From positions 1 through 6,560 of the forward strand of contig CAIZGQ010000677.1 in the NCBI GenBank assembly GCA_903932565.1: 6,560 nt of DNA, in the 5' to 3' direction. The notes under the pieces are model-generated. The model was not told the DNA's origin. It saw only the letters and a program-made list of their open reading frames with translations, and ran no database searches. The position numbers and the translations under genes were made by a program. Shown here one piece after another: positions 1-5,689 of this stretch. Positions within the stretch are counted from its first letter, which is position 1, and each line of letters begins with the position of its first letter. Source of the stretch: an uncultured Hyphomicrobiales bacterium. GTDB taxonomy: Bacteria; Pseudomonadota; Alphaproteobacteria; Rhizobiales; Beijerinckiaceae.

Positions 1-2
1 AG

Positions 3-35
3 ACGCCCACCTGCAGTCAAGCGGGTGGGCGTTTT
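3..35 (+). terminator. Rho-independent terminator of an upstream gene
   Basis: A perfect 9-bp stem (3-11, ACGCCCACC, pairing with 24-32, GGTGGGCGT) encloses a 12-base loop and runs directly into a short T tract (32-35). The T tract lies on the plus side, so it most likely ends a rightward gene that lies left of the window. The leftward gene at 67-648 also ends towards it, so the stem could serve both strands, but the bases that would show a minus-strand T tract are outside the window. Confidence 0.75.
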
Positions 36-66
36 GCTTTGGTGGCGGGTGTTTCCCGCGCGGATG

Positions 67-648
67 TCAGTGGGCCGCGTTGCCGCCCATGTAAGCGTAA
101 GCGGATGCGACAACACCCATTGTTCCCAGGATAAGCGACATATACCAAGGCCAGCGCTTGCCATGGGTGATGATGGCGATGGTGGCGACCGCGATGGAGA
201 CGTGAAGCATCGTTACGCCGATGGTCAGGATGTGGTGGCGGTGTTCGTGGTGCTCGGATTCCTCAAGCTTGGCGTTTTTCTTGTGCTCGAGGTCAGCGGC
301 CTCCTTCTGCACGTCGCGGCTTTCGGTCTCGTAGCGCTTGGCCTCGCGCAAATATTCTTCCGATTTCGCCGGGTTTGATGCGGCTGAGATTTCGTACAAG
401 TTCTTTTTGATGCTTTTGGCCTGGAAGAAATTCCAGGTGTCGGTTTCCTTGTTCTGGAAGAAAACCGCATCGTTCTTGGCCGAAATGGTGGCGGCGGTTT
501 CCAGCGATTCCAGACTGCCGACGGTGGCCGCAATCACGGCCAGGATCGCAATGGTGACGGATACGGTCGACAGAAAGCTATCGCCGATTTCGGCCACATG
601 GGCAGCATGTTCGGCGTGTTCGAAATGTTCGGTCGGGGATTCTGACAT
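67..648 (-). CDS. DUF4337-type membrane protein, function unknown
   Basis: The product has 193 residues and matches, by my recognition of its layout, the DUF4337 family of small bacterial membrane proteins with no established function. One hydrophobic helix lies at about residues 28-46. A long polar, charged segment follows (about 50-138), rich in Lys/Glu and probably helical or coiled coil, and then two more hydrophobic helices lie at about 140-161 and 167-188. The N-terminus has regularly spaced histidines (H8, H11, H14, H17), and a second cluster (HHEHRHH, 133-139) sits just before the second helix, so metal binding is conceivable but unproven. There is no cleavable signal peptide; the first helix looks like an anchor. 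The ATG at 648 is preceded by GGAG (658-655) with a 6-base gap, a good ribosome binding site. The stop is TGA at 69-67. The gene is divergent from rpsB and probably transcribed on its own. The family call is from memory of its features, not a search. Confidence 0.85.
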   Translation of the reverse strand: MSESPTEHFEHAEHAAHVAEIGDSFLSTVSVTIAILAVIAATVGSLESLETAATISAKNDAVFFQNKETDTWNFFQAKSIKKNLYEISAASNPAKSEEYLREAKRYETESRDVQKEAADLEHKKNAKLEESEHHEHRHHILTIGVTMLHVSIAVATIAIITHGKRWPWYMSLILGTMGVVASAYAYMGGNAAH

Positions 649-675
649 CGAGCGCTCCAGCGGCAGTTTTGCCCC

Positions 676-831
676 TCAGGGCATTTCATGCTTGGCAGAA
701 ACGCTTTTTGCCCGCAACGGCAGAGACGGACACCGCACTGTCATCTGCACAGGATGAACGCGCGGGCCGCCTTCAGCAGGGGTCGATTTCGGCGCTTTGG
801 GCCCGGCAGAAGCCGTTTTGGGTTGCGTCAT
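676..831 (-). CDS. Possible 51-residue small protein (weak)
   Basis: I do not recognise this product. From the ATG at 831 to the TGA at 678-676 it would encode 51 residues. It begins MTQPKTASAGPKAPKSTPAE, a stretch rich in Pro, Ala, Lys and Ser, and stays basic without any membrane helix or known motif. In its favour, an AGGA lies about 9 bases upstream of the ATG, and the ORF ends 27 bases before the DUF4337 start on the same strand, so the two could be co-transcribed. Against it, the composition is what chance GC-rich sequence gives, and it lies in the region expected to hold promoters. The same frame stays open upstream to an ATG at 942. More likely a chance ORF than a gene. Confidence 0.18.
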   Translation of the reverse strand: MTQPKTASAGPKAPKSTPAEGGPRVHPVQMTVRCPSLPLRAKSVSAKHEMP

Positions 832-897
832 GGGCGACTGTCCTATAAGGACGCCCTCATTCCACACGCGAGATGCGCGGGCCTGCCTGAAGGTCCG

Positions 898-967
898 CTC
901 CGGTGGCAGTCCCCAGCAATTCGTTGCAATAGGGCCGCACAAACGTCTCGCGGAGGTTCAACCGGAG
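898..967 (+). promoter_or_regulatory. Possible RNA pairing that masks the rpsB ribosome binding site
   Basis: CTCCGGT at 898-904 is perfectly complementary to ACCGGAG at 961-967, which contains the GGAG core of the rpsB Shine-Dalgarno sequence (GGAGAG, 964-969). Pairing over the 56-base loop would hide the ribosome binding site. A local stem, CTGCC (883-887) with GGCAG (905-909), would partly compete by enclosing the 898-904 strand. This is compatible with translational control of S2, but a 7-base match in a leader of this size can arise by chance. Confidence 0.25.
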
Positions 968-978
968 AGTAGTTTCAT

Positions 979-2013
979 ATGTCGATTCCTGACTTCACCA
1001 TGCGCCAGCTCCTCGAAGCCGGTGCCCATTTCGGCCACCAGTCCCATCGCTGGAACCCGAAGATGGCGCCCTATATCTTCGGCACGCGCAACAACATCCA
1101 CATCATCGATCTTGCCCAGACCGTGCCGCTGCTGCACCAGGCCCTCAAGGCCGTGTCAGACACAGTGGCAAAGGGTGGCCGCGTGCTGTTCGTTGGCACC
1201 AAGCGCCAGGCTGCAGATCAGATCGCTGATGCTGCGACCCGCTCGGCCCAGTACTTCATCAATTCTCGCTGGCTCGGCGGCACGCTGACCAACTGGAAGA
1301 CGATTTCGGCTTCGATCTCGCGCCTTCGCAAGCTCGACGAGCAGCTGACCACCGGTATCGCCGGCCTCACGAAGAAGGAGCGCCTGATGCGCGCCCGCGA
1401 GCGTGAGAAGCTGGAGACAGCGCTCGGCGGCATCAAGGACATGGGCGGCGTGCCCGACCTGATCTTCGTGATCGACACCAACAAAGAGCAGCTGGCGATC
1501 AAGGAGGCGAACCGCCTTGGCATCCCGGTTGCCGCCGTGATCGACACGAACTGCGATCCCGATGGCATCACCTACGCCATTCCTGGCAACGATGACGCGG
1601 GCCGCGCCATTGCGCTCTATTGCGACCTGATTGCCCGCGCCGCGATTGACGGTATCGGCCGCAGCCAGGGTGCATCGGGCTTTGATCTTGGCGAGGCCGA
1701 GGCTCCGGTTGAGGACGTCGTTGCTGACACAGCAGCGGTTTCACCGGTGATCGACGCTGCCGAGTTCGAGGCACCCGATGCCAAGTTCGAGCTGCTGTCG
1801 GCCCCGCGCGGCGCGCCGGATGACCTCGCTCGCCTCCCGGGTGTTGGCCCGCAGATCGTCAAGAAGCTCAACGATGCCGGCATCTTCCATTACTGGCAGC
1901 TGGCTGCCATGACGCCGGATGATTCCAAGAAACTTGATGCAGACCTGAAGCTCAGCGGCCGTATCGACCGTGATGGCTGGGTGGCGCAGGCTCGCACCCT
2001 CGTGGTGGCCTGA
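979..2013 (+). CDS. rpsB: Small-subunit ribosomal protein S2 with C-terminal HhH extension
   Basis: S2 is a late-assembling protein of the 30S subunit, located between head and body; it is needed for S1 binding and mRNA engagement. The 344-residue product opens with the S2 hallmark around residues 8-30 (RQLLEAGAHFGHQSHRWNPK), followed by FVGTKRQA (71-78), the conserved SRWLGGTLTNW (96-106), a coiled-coil region (about 112-150) and the second S2 signature, PDLIFVIDTNKEQLAIKEAN (159-178). The S2 fold ends near residue 230. An acidic, Ala/Val-rich linker (about 236-270) then leads to a helix-hairpin-helix-like domain (about 279-342) with LPGVGPQIVKKLNDAGI at 286-302. Typical S2 is about 240-260 residues, so roughly 90-100 residues are extra; similar tails occur in some Hyphomicrobiales S2 proteins. 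The ATG at 979 follows GGAGAG (964-969) with a 9-base gap. It is first in the rpsB-tsf pair. Phe codons are 9 TTC to 1 TTT, as expected for a highly expressed gene. Confidence 0.98.
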   Translation: MSIPDFTMRQLLEAGAHFGHQSHRWNPKMAPYIFGTRNNIHIIDLAQTVPLLHQALKAVSDTVAKGGRVLFVGTKRQAADQIADAATRSAQYFINSRWLGGTLTNWKTISASISRLRKLDEQLTTGIAGLTKKERLMRAREREKLETALGGIKDMGGVPDLIFVIDTNKEQLAIKEANRLGIPVAAVIDTNCDPDGITYAIPGNDDAGRAIALYCDLIARAAIDGIGRSQGASGFDLGEAEAPVEDVVADTAAVSPVIDAAEFEAPDAKFELLSAPRGAPDDLARLPGVGPQIVKKLNDAGIFHYWQLAAMTPDDSKKLDADLKLSGRIDRDGWVAQARTLVVA

Positions 2014-2063
2014 TCCAAGTCCAGTGACCTGCGCCTTTTTGCGCTCGTGACGACAACAGATTT

Positions 2064-2096
2064 CTGCGGCGGATATCCGAACGGGTTCCGCCGCAG
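2064..2096 (+). promoter_or_regulatory. Strong hairpin in the rpsB-tsf spacer, not a terminator
   Basis: CTGCGGCGGA (2064-2073) pairs perfectly with TCCGCCGCAG (2087-2096). The loop can close further: with t2074 bulged, 2075-2078 pairs with 2083-2086 (one G-U pair), leaving a GAAC tetraloop, 14 pairs in all. No T tract follows (the next bases are CCACATCC), so it is not an intrinsic terminator. It lies 50 bases after the rpsB stop and 106 before the tsf ATG. It could be an RNA processing or stability element, a pause or attenuation site, or a protein binding site; the sequence does not say which. Confidence 0.5.
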
Positions 2097-2202
2097 CCAC
2101 ATCCAGACACCGTCATCTTCGACAGACACATCTTTCTGACCTGGCCTGGACGGCGCCCCCGTGCGGTGCGTTCCCCCAGGCAAAACTTCAAGGACGAAAA
2201 TC

Positions 2203-3132
2203 ATGGCCACGATTACCGCTGCCCTGGTCAAAGAGCTCCGCGAGATGACCGGCGCTGGCATGATGGATTGCAAAGGCGCTCTTAGTGCCGTCGATGGTGA
2301 CATCGAAGCTGCTGTGGATTGGCTGCGTAAAAAGGGCCTGTCCAAGGCTGCCAAGAAGGCTGATCGCGTTGCGGCTGAAGGCCTTGTGGGCGCAGCGGTG
2401 CGCGGCAACAGCGGCGTTGTCGTTGAAGTGAATTCCGAGACAGACTTCGTGGCCCGCAACGAAGAATTTCAGGCGCTCGTGCGCTCCATCGCGCTCGTCG
2501 CGCTGGAGAAGGGTATTTCCGACGCCGAAGTCCTCAAGGGCCAGCATTATCCCGGGTCGACAACCGTCGCCGATGCCGTCGCCAATGCGATCGCCACAAT
2601 CGGCGAGAACATGACACTGCGCCGTGTTGCGCACCTCCATGTCGCCCACGGCGTCGTGAACCAGTATGTCCATGGCATGGTCAGTGATGGCCTTGGCCGC
2701 ATTGGCGTGATCGTGGCCCTCGAGTCGAAGGGTGACGAGCAGCAGCTCAGCGCACTCGCCCGCCTTATCGCGCTGCATGTGGCGGCCGCAAACCCGCTCG
2801 CGCTTGATCCGAGCGCTCTCGATCCGGCGGTGACCGAGCGTGAAAAGAACGTGCTGCGCGACAAGAATGCTGGCAAGCCTGCCAATGTGCTCGATAAGAT
2901 CGTCGAATCCGGCCTCAAGACCTACTTCAAGGAAGTCTGCCTGATCGATCAGGTGTCGATCCATGCGGATCATTCCAACAAGACCATCGGTCAGGTTGTG
3001 AAGGACGCCGAGAAGACAGTCGGCGCGCCTGTGACACTGACAGGGTTCGTGCGCTATGCGCTGGGCGAAGGCATCCAGAAGCAGGAAAGCGATTTCGCGG
3101 CAGAAGTGGCGATGATTTCCAGCGGCGGCTGA
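2203..3132 (+). CDS. tsf: Translation elongation factor Ts
   Basis: EF-Ts is the cytoplasmic guanine-nucleotide exchange factor that drives GDP off EF-Tu so that it can reload with GTP and aminoacyl-tRNA. The product has 309 residues. The N-terminal UBA-like helical domain (about 1-45) carries the first EF-Ts signature, LREMTGAGMMDCKGAL (12-27). The second signature, EVNSETDFVARN (75-86), contains the TDFV motif (80-83) whose Asp-Phe residues disrupt the Mg/GDP site of EF-Tu. Dimerisation-type subdomains follow, and the C-terminal helix ends with GEGIQKQESDFAAEV. The length is normal for proteobacteria. I chose the ATG at 2203 because AAGGA (2190-2194) sits 8 bases upstream and the protein starts there in the family-typical way (MATITAALVKELREMTG). 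An in-frame GTG at 2161 would add 14 non-conserved residues. It follows rpsB in the classic pair and is closed by the terminator at 3157-3185. Confidence 0.98.
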   Translation: MATITAALVKELREMTGAGMMDCKGALSAVDGDIEAAVDWLRKKGLSKAAKKADRVAAEGLVGAAVRGNSGVVVEVNSETDFVARNEEFQALVRSIALVALEKGISDAEVLKGQHYPGSTTVADAVANAIATIGENMTLRRVAHLHVAHGVVNQYVHGMVSDGLGRIGVIVALESKGDEQQLSALARLIALHVAAANPLALDPSALDPAVTEREKNVLRDKNAGKPANVLDKIVESGLKTYFKEVCLIDQVSIHADHSNKTIGQVVKDAEKTVGAPVTLTGFVRYALGEGIQKQESDFAAEVAMISSGG

Positions 3133-3156
3133 TAAGTCCTTCAAGCGCAAATATCT

Positions 3157-3185
3157 AAAAGCCACCCCAAAAGGGTGGCTTTTTT
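3157..3185 (+). terminator. Rho-independent terminator after tsf
   Basis: A perfect 11-bp stem, AAAAGCCACCC (3157-3167) with GGGTGGCTTTT (3173-3183), has a 5-base CAAAA loop and runs into six T residues (3180-3185). It starts 24 bases after the tsf stop and should end the rpsB-tsf transcript, leaving the next gene to its own promoter or to readthrough. The A-rich left arm (3157-3160) could give weak termination on the minus strand as well, but no leftward gene reaches it. Confidence 0.92.
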
Positions 3186-3266
3186 CATGTTACGATGGTT
3201 CTTCTCGCGCGGCGCAACTCGCGTTCAGCGTCACGACAAGCGTTTCTCCAAAGACAGCGCACACAC

Positions 3267-4094
3267 ATGAATTTTAATCCCAATCGCAGCACGCTTGCCA
3301 TGTTGTCATCATGGCTTTTGTCGCTGGTGCGACAGACCTTCAATCCTGCCGCACGCTATATTTTACTTACGGTGCCACAAGCTGCTGTGCAGCGCTTGTT
3401 TGATAAGACGACGCGCAACATCATCTCGTTGCAAACGCGCCCCGGCTGGGACCATGCTATTCTTGATCAGATTTTTCTGGGCGAAGAATACAACCTGCGC
3501 AAGCTTGGTCGGTGGGCTGATCTCAAGTCGACCTACGACGGCATCCTGGCGTCCGGCCAGCGGCCGCTCATCGTCGATTGTGGTGCCAACATTGGCCTCA
3601 CGTCGCTCTACCTGCGGGCGTTTTTTGCCGAGGCTGCCATCATTGCCATTGAACCGGCGCAGGACAATTTTGTGCTGGCGACCGCCAATTTGGCTGGCGC
3701 TGATGTCCAATTGTTGCAGGCGGGCGTTGCCGCCCATTCCGGCTCAGGAAAAGTCATAGATCCGGGCATGGGGGAGGCCGGGTATCGCGTCGATTATTCC
3801 GCCGATGGCGGCCTCAAGCTCATCAGCCTGAACGATATTCTGGAGCATCATGCCCCGGCCAACACCGTGCCTTTTTTCTGCAAGATCGATATCGAGGGTT
3901 TCGAGAAGGACCTTTTTGAAGCCAATACGGAATGGGTCGAGGCCTTTCCGGTGGTCGCCATCGAATTTCACGACCGACTGTTTCCACGCCAGGGCTCTTC
4001 TCGCCCGGCGCTCAAGTGCCTTGCCGCGCTGGATCGGGATTTTGAACATCACGGCGAAAGTGTTTTTTCGATCTCAAATAAAACAGCGGCATAA
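3267..4094 (+). CDS. FkbM-family SAM-dependent methyltransferase
   Basis: The 275-residue product is a class I (Rossmann) methyltransferase of the FkbM type, a family that mostly O-methylates sugars, polysaccharides or small metabolites; the substrate cannot be told here. Motif I, the SAM-binding glycine loop, is LIVDCGANIG (101-110). An acidic residue at the end of the second strand, in AIEP (127-130), should hold the SAM ribose. The family hallmark KIDIEGFE lies at 206-213, and IEFHDRLFP (232-240) with the later GESVFSI (263-269) completes the usual C-terminus. Residues 1-50 are hydrophobic to amphipathic (a stretch near 10-40) and might touch the membrane. The start is uncertain. The ATG at 3267 has only a poor Shine-Dalgarno (AAAGACAG), while an in-frame ATG at 3195, 10 bases after the terminator T tract, has none. 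Thirteen of 16 Phe codons are TTT, against 1 of 10 in rpsB, 1 of 5 in tsf and 1 of 6 in pyrH. It breaks the usual tsf-pyrH adjacency. Confidence 0.93.
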   Translation: MNFNPNRSTLAMLSSWLLSLVRQTFNPAARYILLTVPQAAVQRLFDKTTRNIISLQTRPGWDHAILDQIFLGEEYNLRKLGRWADLKSTYDGILASGQRPLIVDCGANIGLTSLYLRAFFAEAAIIAIEPAQDNFVLATANLAGADVQLLQAGVAAHSGSGKVIDPGMGEAGYRVDYSADGGLKLISLNDILEHHAPANTVPFFCKIDIEGFEKDLFEANTEWVEAFPVVAIEFHDRLFPRQGSSRPALKCLAALDRDFEHHGESVFSISNKTAA

Positions 4095-4227
4095 AGCTTT
4101 GAAGATCGTTGCGACGGGTCTCACCCCTATCCCGGCCATAATGTTGGTGACAGGAAGAGCGATCGCCTGATTTTTAGCGCCATTCGTGTTGCCCAGGCGC
4201 GCGGCAGGTTCTACGCCAATCCAGAAT

Positions 4228-4258
4228 GGGGTAGAGGTTGGGTCTTGCCTCCAACCCC
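4228..4258 (+). other. Hairpin just upstream of pyrH
   Basis: GGGGT (4228-4232) can pair with ACCCC (4254-4258), and inside it GAGG (4234-4237) with CCTC (4248-4251), leaving a 10-base loop. An alternative, mutually exclusive fold pairs GGTTGG (4236-4241) with CCAACC (4251-4256). The structure ends 17 bases before the pyrH ATG and just before its weak GAGAG ribosome binding site (4267-4271). No T tract follows, so it is not a terminator. The rest of the 181-base gap (4095-4275) shows no gene. A T run at 4171-4175 after a 4-bp CAGG/CCTG stem (4151-4154, 4166-4169) is too weak to call as a terminator for the methyltransferase gene, and no clear pyrH promoter is visible. Confidence 0.25.
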
Positions 4259-4275
4259 GATGAAACGAGAGCCAA

Positions 4276-4989
4276 ATGTCAGTTTTGTGGAAGCGGGTCG
4301 TCGTCAAGCTGTCCGGGGAGGCCCTGATGGGTGGACAGACACACGGGCTCGATGCTGAAACGGTTGCCCGCATTGCCAATGATTTGGCAACGGCAGCCAA
4401 TCTGGGCTGTGAAATCAGTGTTGTGGTGGGCGGCGGCAACTTCTTCCGTGGCCTTCAGGGGGCCAACAAGGGGATCGAGCGCGCCCGTGCCGATTCGATT
4501 GGCATGCTTGCGACCATTATGAATGCGCTGGCGCTGGAGCAAGCCATCGAAGGGCAGGGGCATTCCGCCCGCTGCCTGTCGGCTGTGCCGATGCCCTCGA
4601 TCTGCCAGCCCTATTCGCGTCAGGCGGCACTCAATCATCTGGCCAAGGGCCGCATTGCGATCCTTGCAGGCGGCACCGGCAACCCGTTCTTCACGACAGA
4701 CACAGGGGCCGTTTTGCGCGCGGCCGAACTCTCCGCTGATGCCGTGATGAAGGCCACACAGGTTGACGGCGTCTACACCGCGGACCCCAAGAAGGACCCA
4801 ACGGCGACACGGTATGAGCGGCTCACGCATGGCGAGGCGATAGCACGCGACCTTGCCGTCATGGACACCGCTGCCTTTGCCCTTGCCCGCGAGAACCGGA
4901 TTCCGATAATTGTCTTCTCTATTCAGGAGCCGGGGGCCATCAAGGAGGCCCTGCAGGGGCATGGCCGCTCAACCATCGTTGAGCCATAA
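4276..4989 (+). CDS. pyrH: UMP kinase (uridylate kinase)
   Basis: UMP kinase phosphorylates UMP to UDP with ATP, feeding pyrimidine nucleotide and nucleotide-sugar pools; the bacterial enzyme is a hexamer usually activated by GTP and inhibited by UTP. The 237-residue product has the amino-acid-kinase fold: the phosphate-binding KLSGEAL (11-17, K11), the glycine loop VVGGGNFFRG (50-59), D73 in the UMP-site helix, the UMP/ATP segment AGGTGNPFFTTDT (131-143) and the nucleotide-binding KATQVDGVYTADPKKDP (159-175), followed by the conserved MDTAAFALARE (196-206). The length equals the family norm and nothing is missing. The ATG at 4276 has GAGAG (4267-4271) 4 bases upstream, close and imperfect. 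It normally follows tsf directly; here the methyltransferase gene intervenes. The 97-base gap to frr shows no terminator, so pyrH-frr-uppS are likely co-transcribed. Confidence 0.98.
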   Translation: MSVLWKRVVVKLSGEALMGGQTHGLDAETVARIANDLATAANLGCEISVVVGGGNFFRGLQGANKGIERARADSIGMLATIMNALALEQAIEGQGHSARCLSAVPMPSICQPYSRQAALNHLAKGRIAILAGGTGNPFFTTDTGAVLRAAELSADAVMKATQVDGVYTADPKKDPTATRYERLTHGEAIARDLAVMDTAAFALARENRIPIIVFSIQEPGAIKEALQGHGRSTIVEP

Positions 4990-5086
4990 CGCCTTAGCCC
5001 GTGCATCGGCGTGACATCAGCTTGCCCCACGTGTCGAGATCGGCGCGGTGCGGGCTCTTCTAGGCAGGAATGACAGGACGTTCGTG

Positions 5087-5647
5087 ATGAGTGCACAATT
5101 TGATCTGGCCGACATCAAGCGCCGCATGGCGGGAGCCATCACCGCCTTCAAGCATGAATTGAGCGGCCTGCGCACCGGGCGCGCCTCAGCGTCCCTCGTT
5201 GAGCCGGTGATGGTCGACGCCTATGGCTCGGTGACGCCCATCAGCCAGGTTGCATCCGTCAGCGTGCCGGAATCGCGCACCATCTCCATCCAGGTCTGGG
5301 ACAAGTCGCTGGTTGGCGCGGTGGAGCGCGCGATTCGTGATTCAAATCTCGGCCTCAGCCCGGTGACAGAGGGGCAAACGCTGCGCATTCGAATTCCCGA
5401 GCTGAACGAGCAGCGCCGTAAGGAGCTTGTAAAGGTTGCGCACAGGTATTCCGAGGAAGCGCGTGTTGCGGTCCGGCACGTTCGTCGCGATGGCATCGAC
5501 ATCCTGAAGAAGCTGGTCAAGGATAAGGCCCTGACCGAAGACGATGAAAAGCGCTTTGGAACTGATGTGCAAAAGGCCACGGACGCCGCCATTGGCGAGG
5601 TCGATCAGGTGCTGACCGCCAAGGAAAAAGAAATCATGCAGGTCTAG
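5087..5647 (+). CDS. frr: Ribosome recycling factor
   Basis: RRF acts with EF-G to split the post-termination 70S complex and free the ribosome for a new round. The 186-residue product is full length (family about 185). It has the long-helix/loop architecture: LRTGRAS (29-35) in the first helix of the three-helix bundle, the small beta domain (about 31-104) with VSVPESRTISIQVWD (58-72), then NEQRRKELVKVAH (107-119) and the highly conserved EEARVAVRHVRRDG (123-136), whose arginines contact 23S rRNA. It ends in the usual KEKEIMQV helix. The ATG at 5087 was chosen because AGGA (5075-5078) lies 8 bases upstream and MSAQFDLADIKRRM is the typical beginning. An in-frame GTG at 5048 would add 13 non-conserved residues. 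It sits between pyrH and uppS in the standard order. Confidence 0.98.
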   Translation: MSAQFDLADIKRRMAGAITAFKHELSGLRTGRASASLVEPVMVDAYGSVTPISQVASVSVPESRTISIQVWDKSLVGAVERAIRDSNLGLSPVTEGQTLRIRIPELNEQRRKELVKVAHRYSEEARVAVRHVRRDGIDILKKLVKDKALTEDDEKRFGTDVQKATDAAIGEVDQVLTAKEKEIMQV

Positions 5648-5649
5648 CG

Positions 5650-5668
5650 GTCCGGCACGGAACCGGAC
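5650..5668 (+). other. Small hairpin between frr and uppS
   Basis: GTCCGG (5650-5655) pairs perfectly with CCGGAC (5663-5668) around a 7-base loop, 2 bases after the frr stop and 12 bases before the uppS Shine-Dalgarno (5681-5684). There is no T tract, so readthrough into uppS is expected. It could modestly affect mRNA stability or translation; a 6-bp stem in GC-rich DNA may also be chance. Confidence 0.3.
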
Positions 5669-5689
5669 GTTAGGGCTGACGGAGCGCGC

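Larger units (their letters stand above)
649..978. other. Divergent intergenic region with the rpsB leader
   Basis: These 330 bases separate the leftward DUF4337 gene from rightward rpsB and should hold promoters for both. I cannot call a convincing promoter. The best -10-like hexamer for rpsB is TATAAG (844-849), but its possible -35 partner TTGCGT (823-828) leaves only a 15-base spacer. The same spot (841-851, TCCTATAAGGA) is an imperfect inverted repeat. A small hairpin, GCAA-TTCG-TTGC, lies at 916-927. A weak minus-strand ORF occupies 676-831, and a possible structure over the rpsB ribosome binding site spans 898-967; both have their own entries. The long rightward ORF at 688-972 is arginine-rich and looks like chance open frame. 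In Escherichia coli S2 represses its own mRNA through the rpsB leader; whether that holds here cannot be read from one sequence. Confidence 0.6.

Noticed and set aside
823..849. TTGCGT ... TATAAG as an rpsB promoter
   Set aside because: The spacer is only 15 bases and the -35 is poor; it cannot be told from chance in a 330-base region.
688..972. Rightward 94-codon ORF ending just before rpsB, a possible leader peptide or upstream gene
   Set aside because: The product is arginine-rich with no motif, there is no clear ribosome binding site, and it overlaps expected promoter and leader DNA; it looks like chance open frame in GC-rich sequence.
2188..3165. 325-codon minus-strand ORF spanning all of tsf
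   Set aside because: It mirrors tsf in an antisense frame that stays open because of GC-rich codon use. tsf is unmistakable by its signatures, and the antisense product has no recognisable domain.
3195..3266. N-terminal extension of the methyltransferase from the ATG at 3195
   Set aside because: No ribosome binding site precedes that ATG, which follows the terminator T tract by 10 bases, and the 24 added residues look non-conserved.
4109..4142. TTGCGA ... CATAAT as a pyrH promoter
   Set aside because: The spacer of 22 bases is too long for a sigma-70 type promoter.
4159..4166. GCGATCGC palindromic octamer as an operator or repeat
   Set aside because: A single occurrence of a short GC-rich palindrome; expected by chance and not repeated nearby.
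4279..4962. 227-codon minus-strand ORF opposite pyrH
   Set aside because: Antisense shadow of a fully conserved UMP kinase gene, with no motif of its own.
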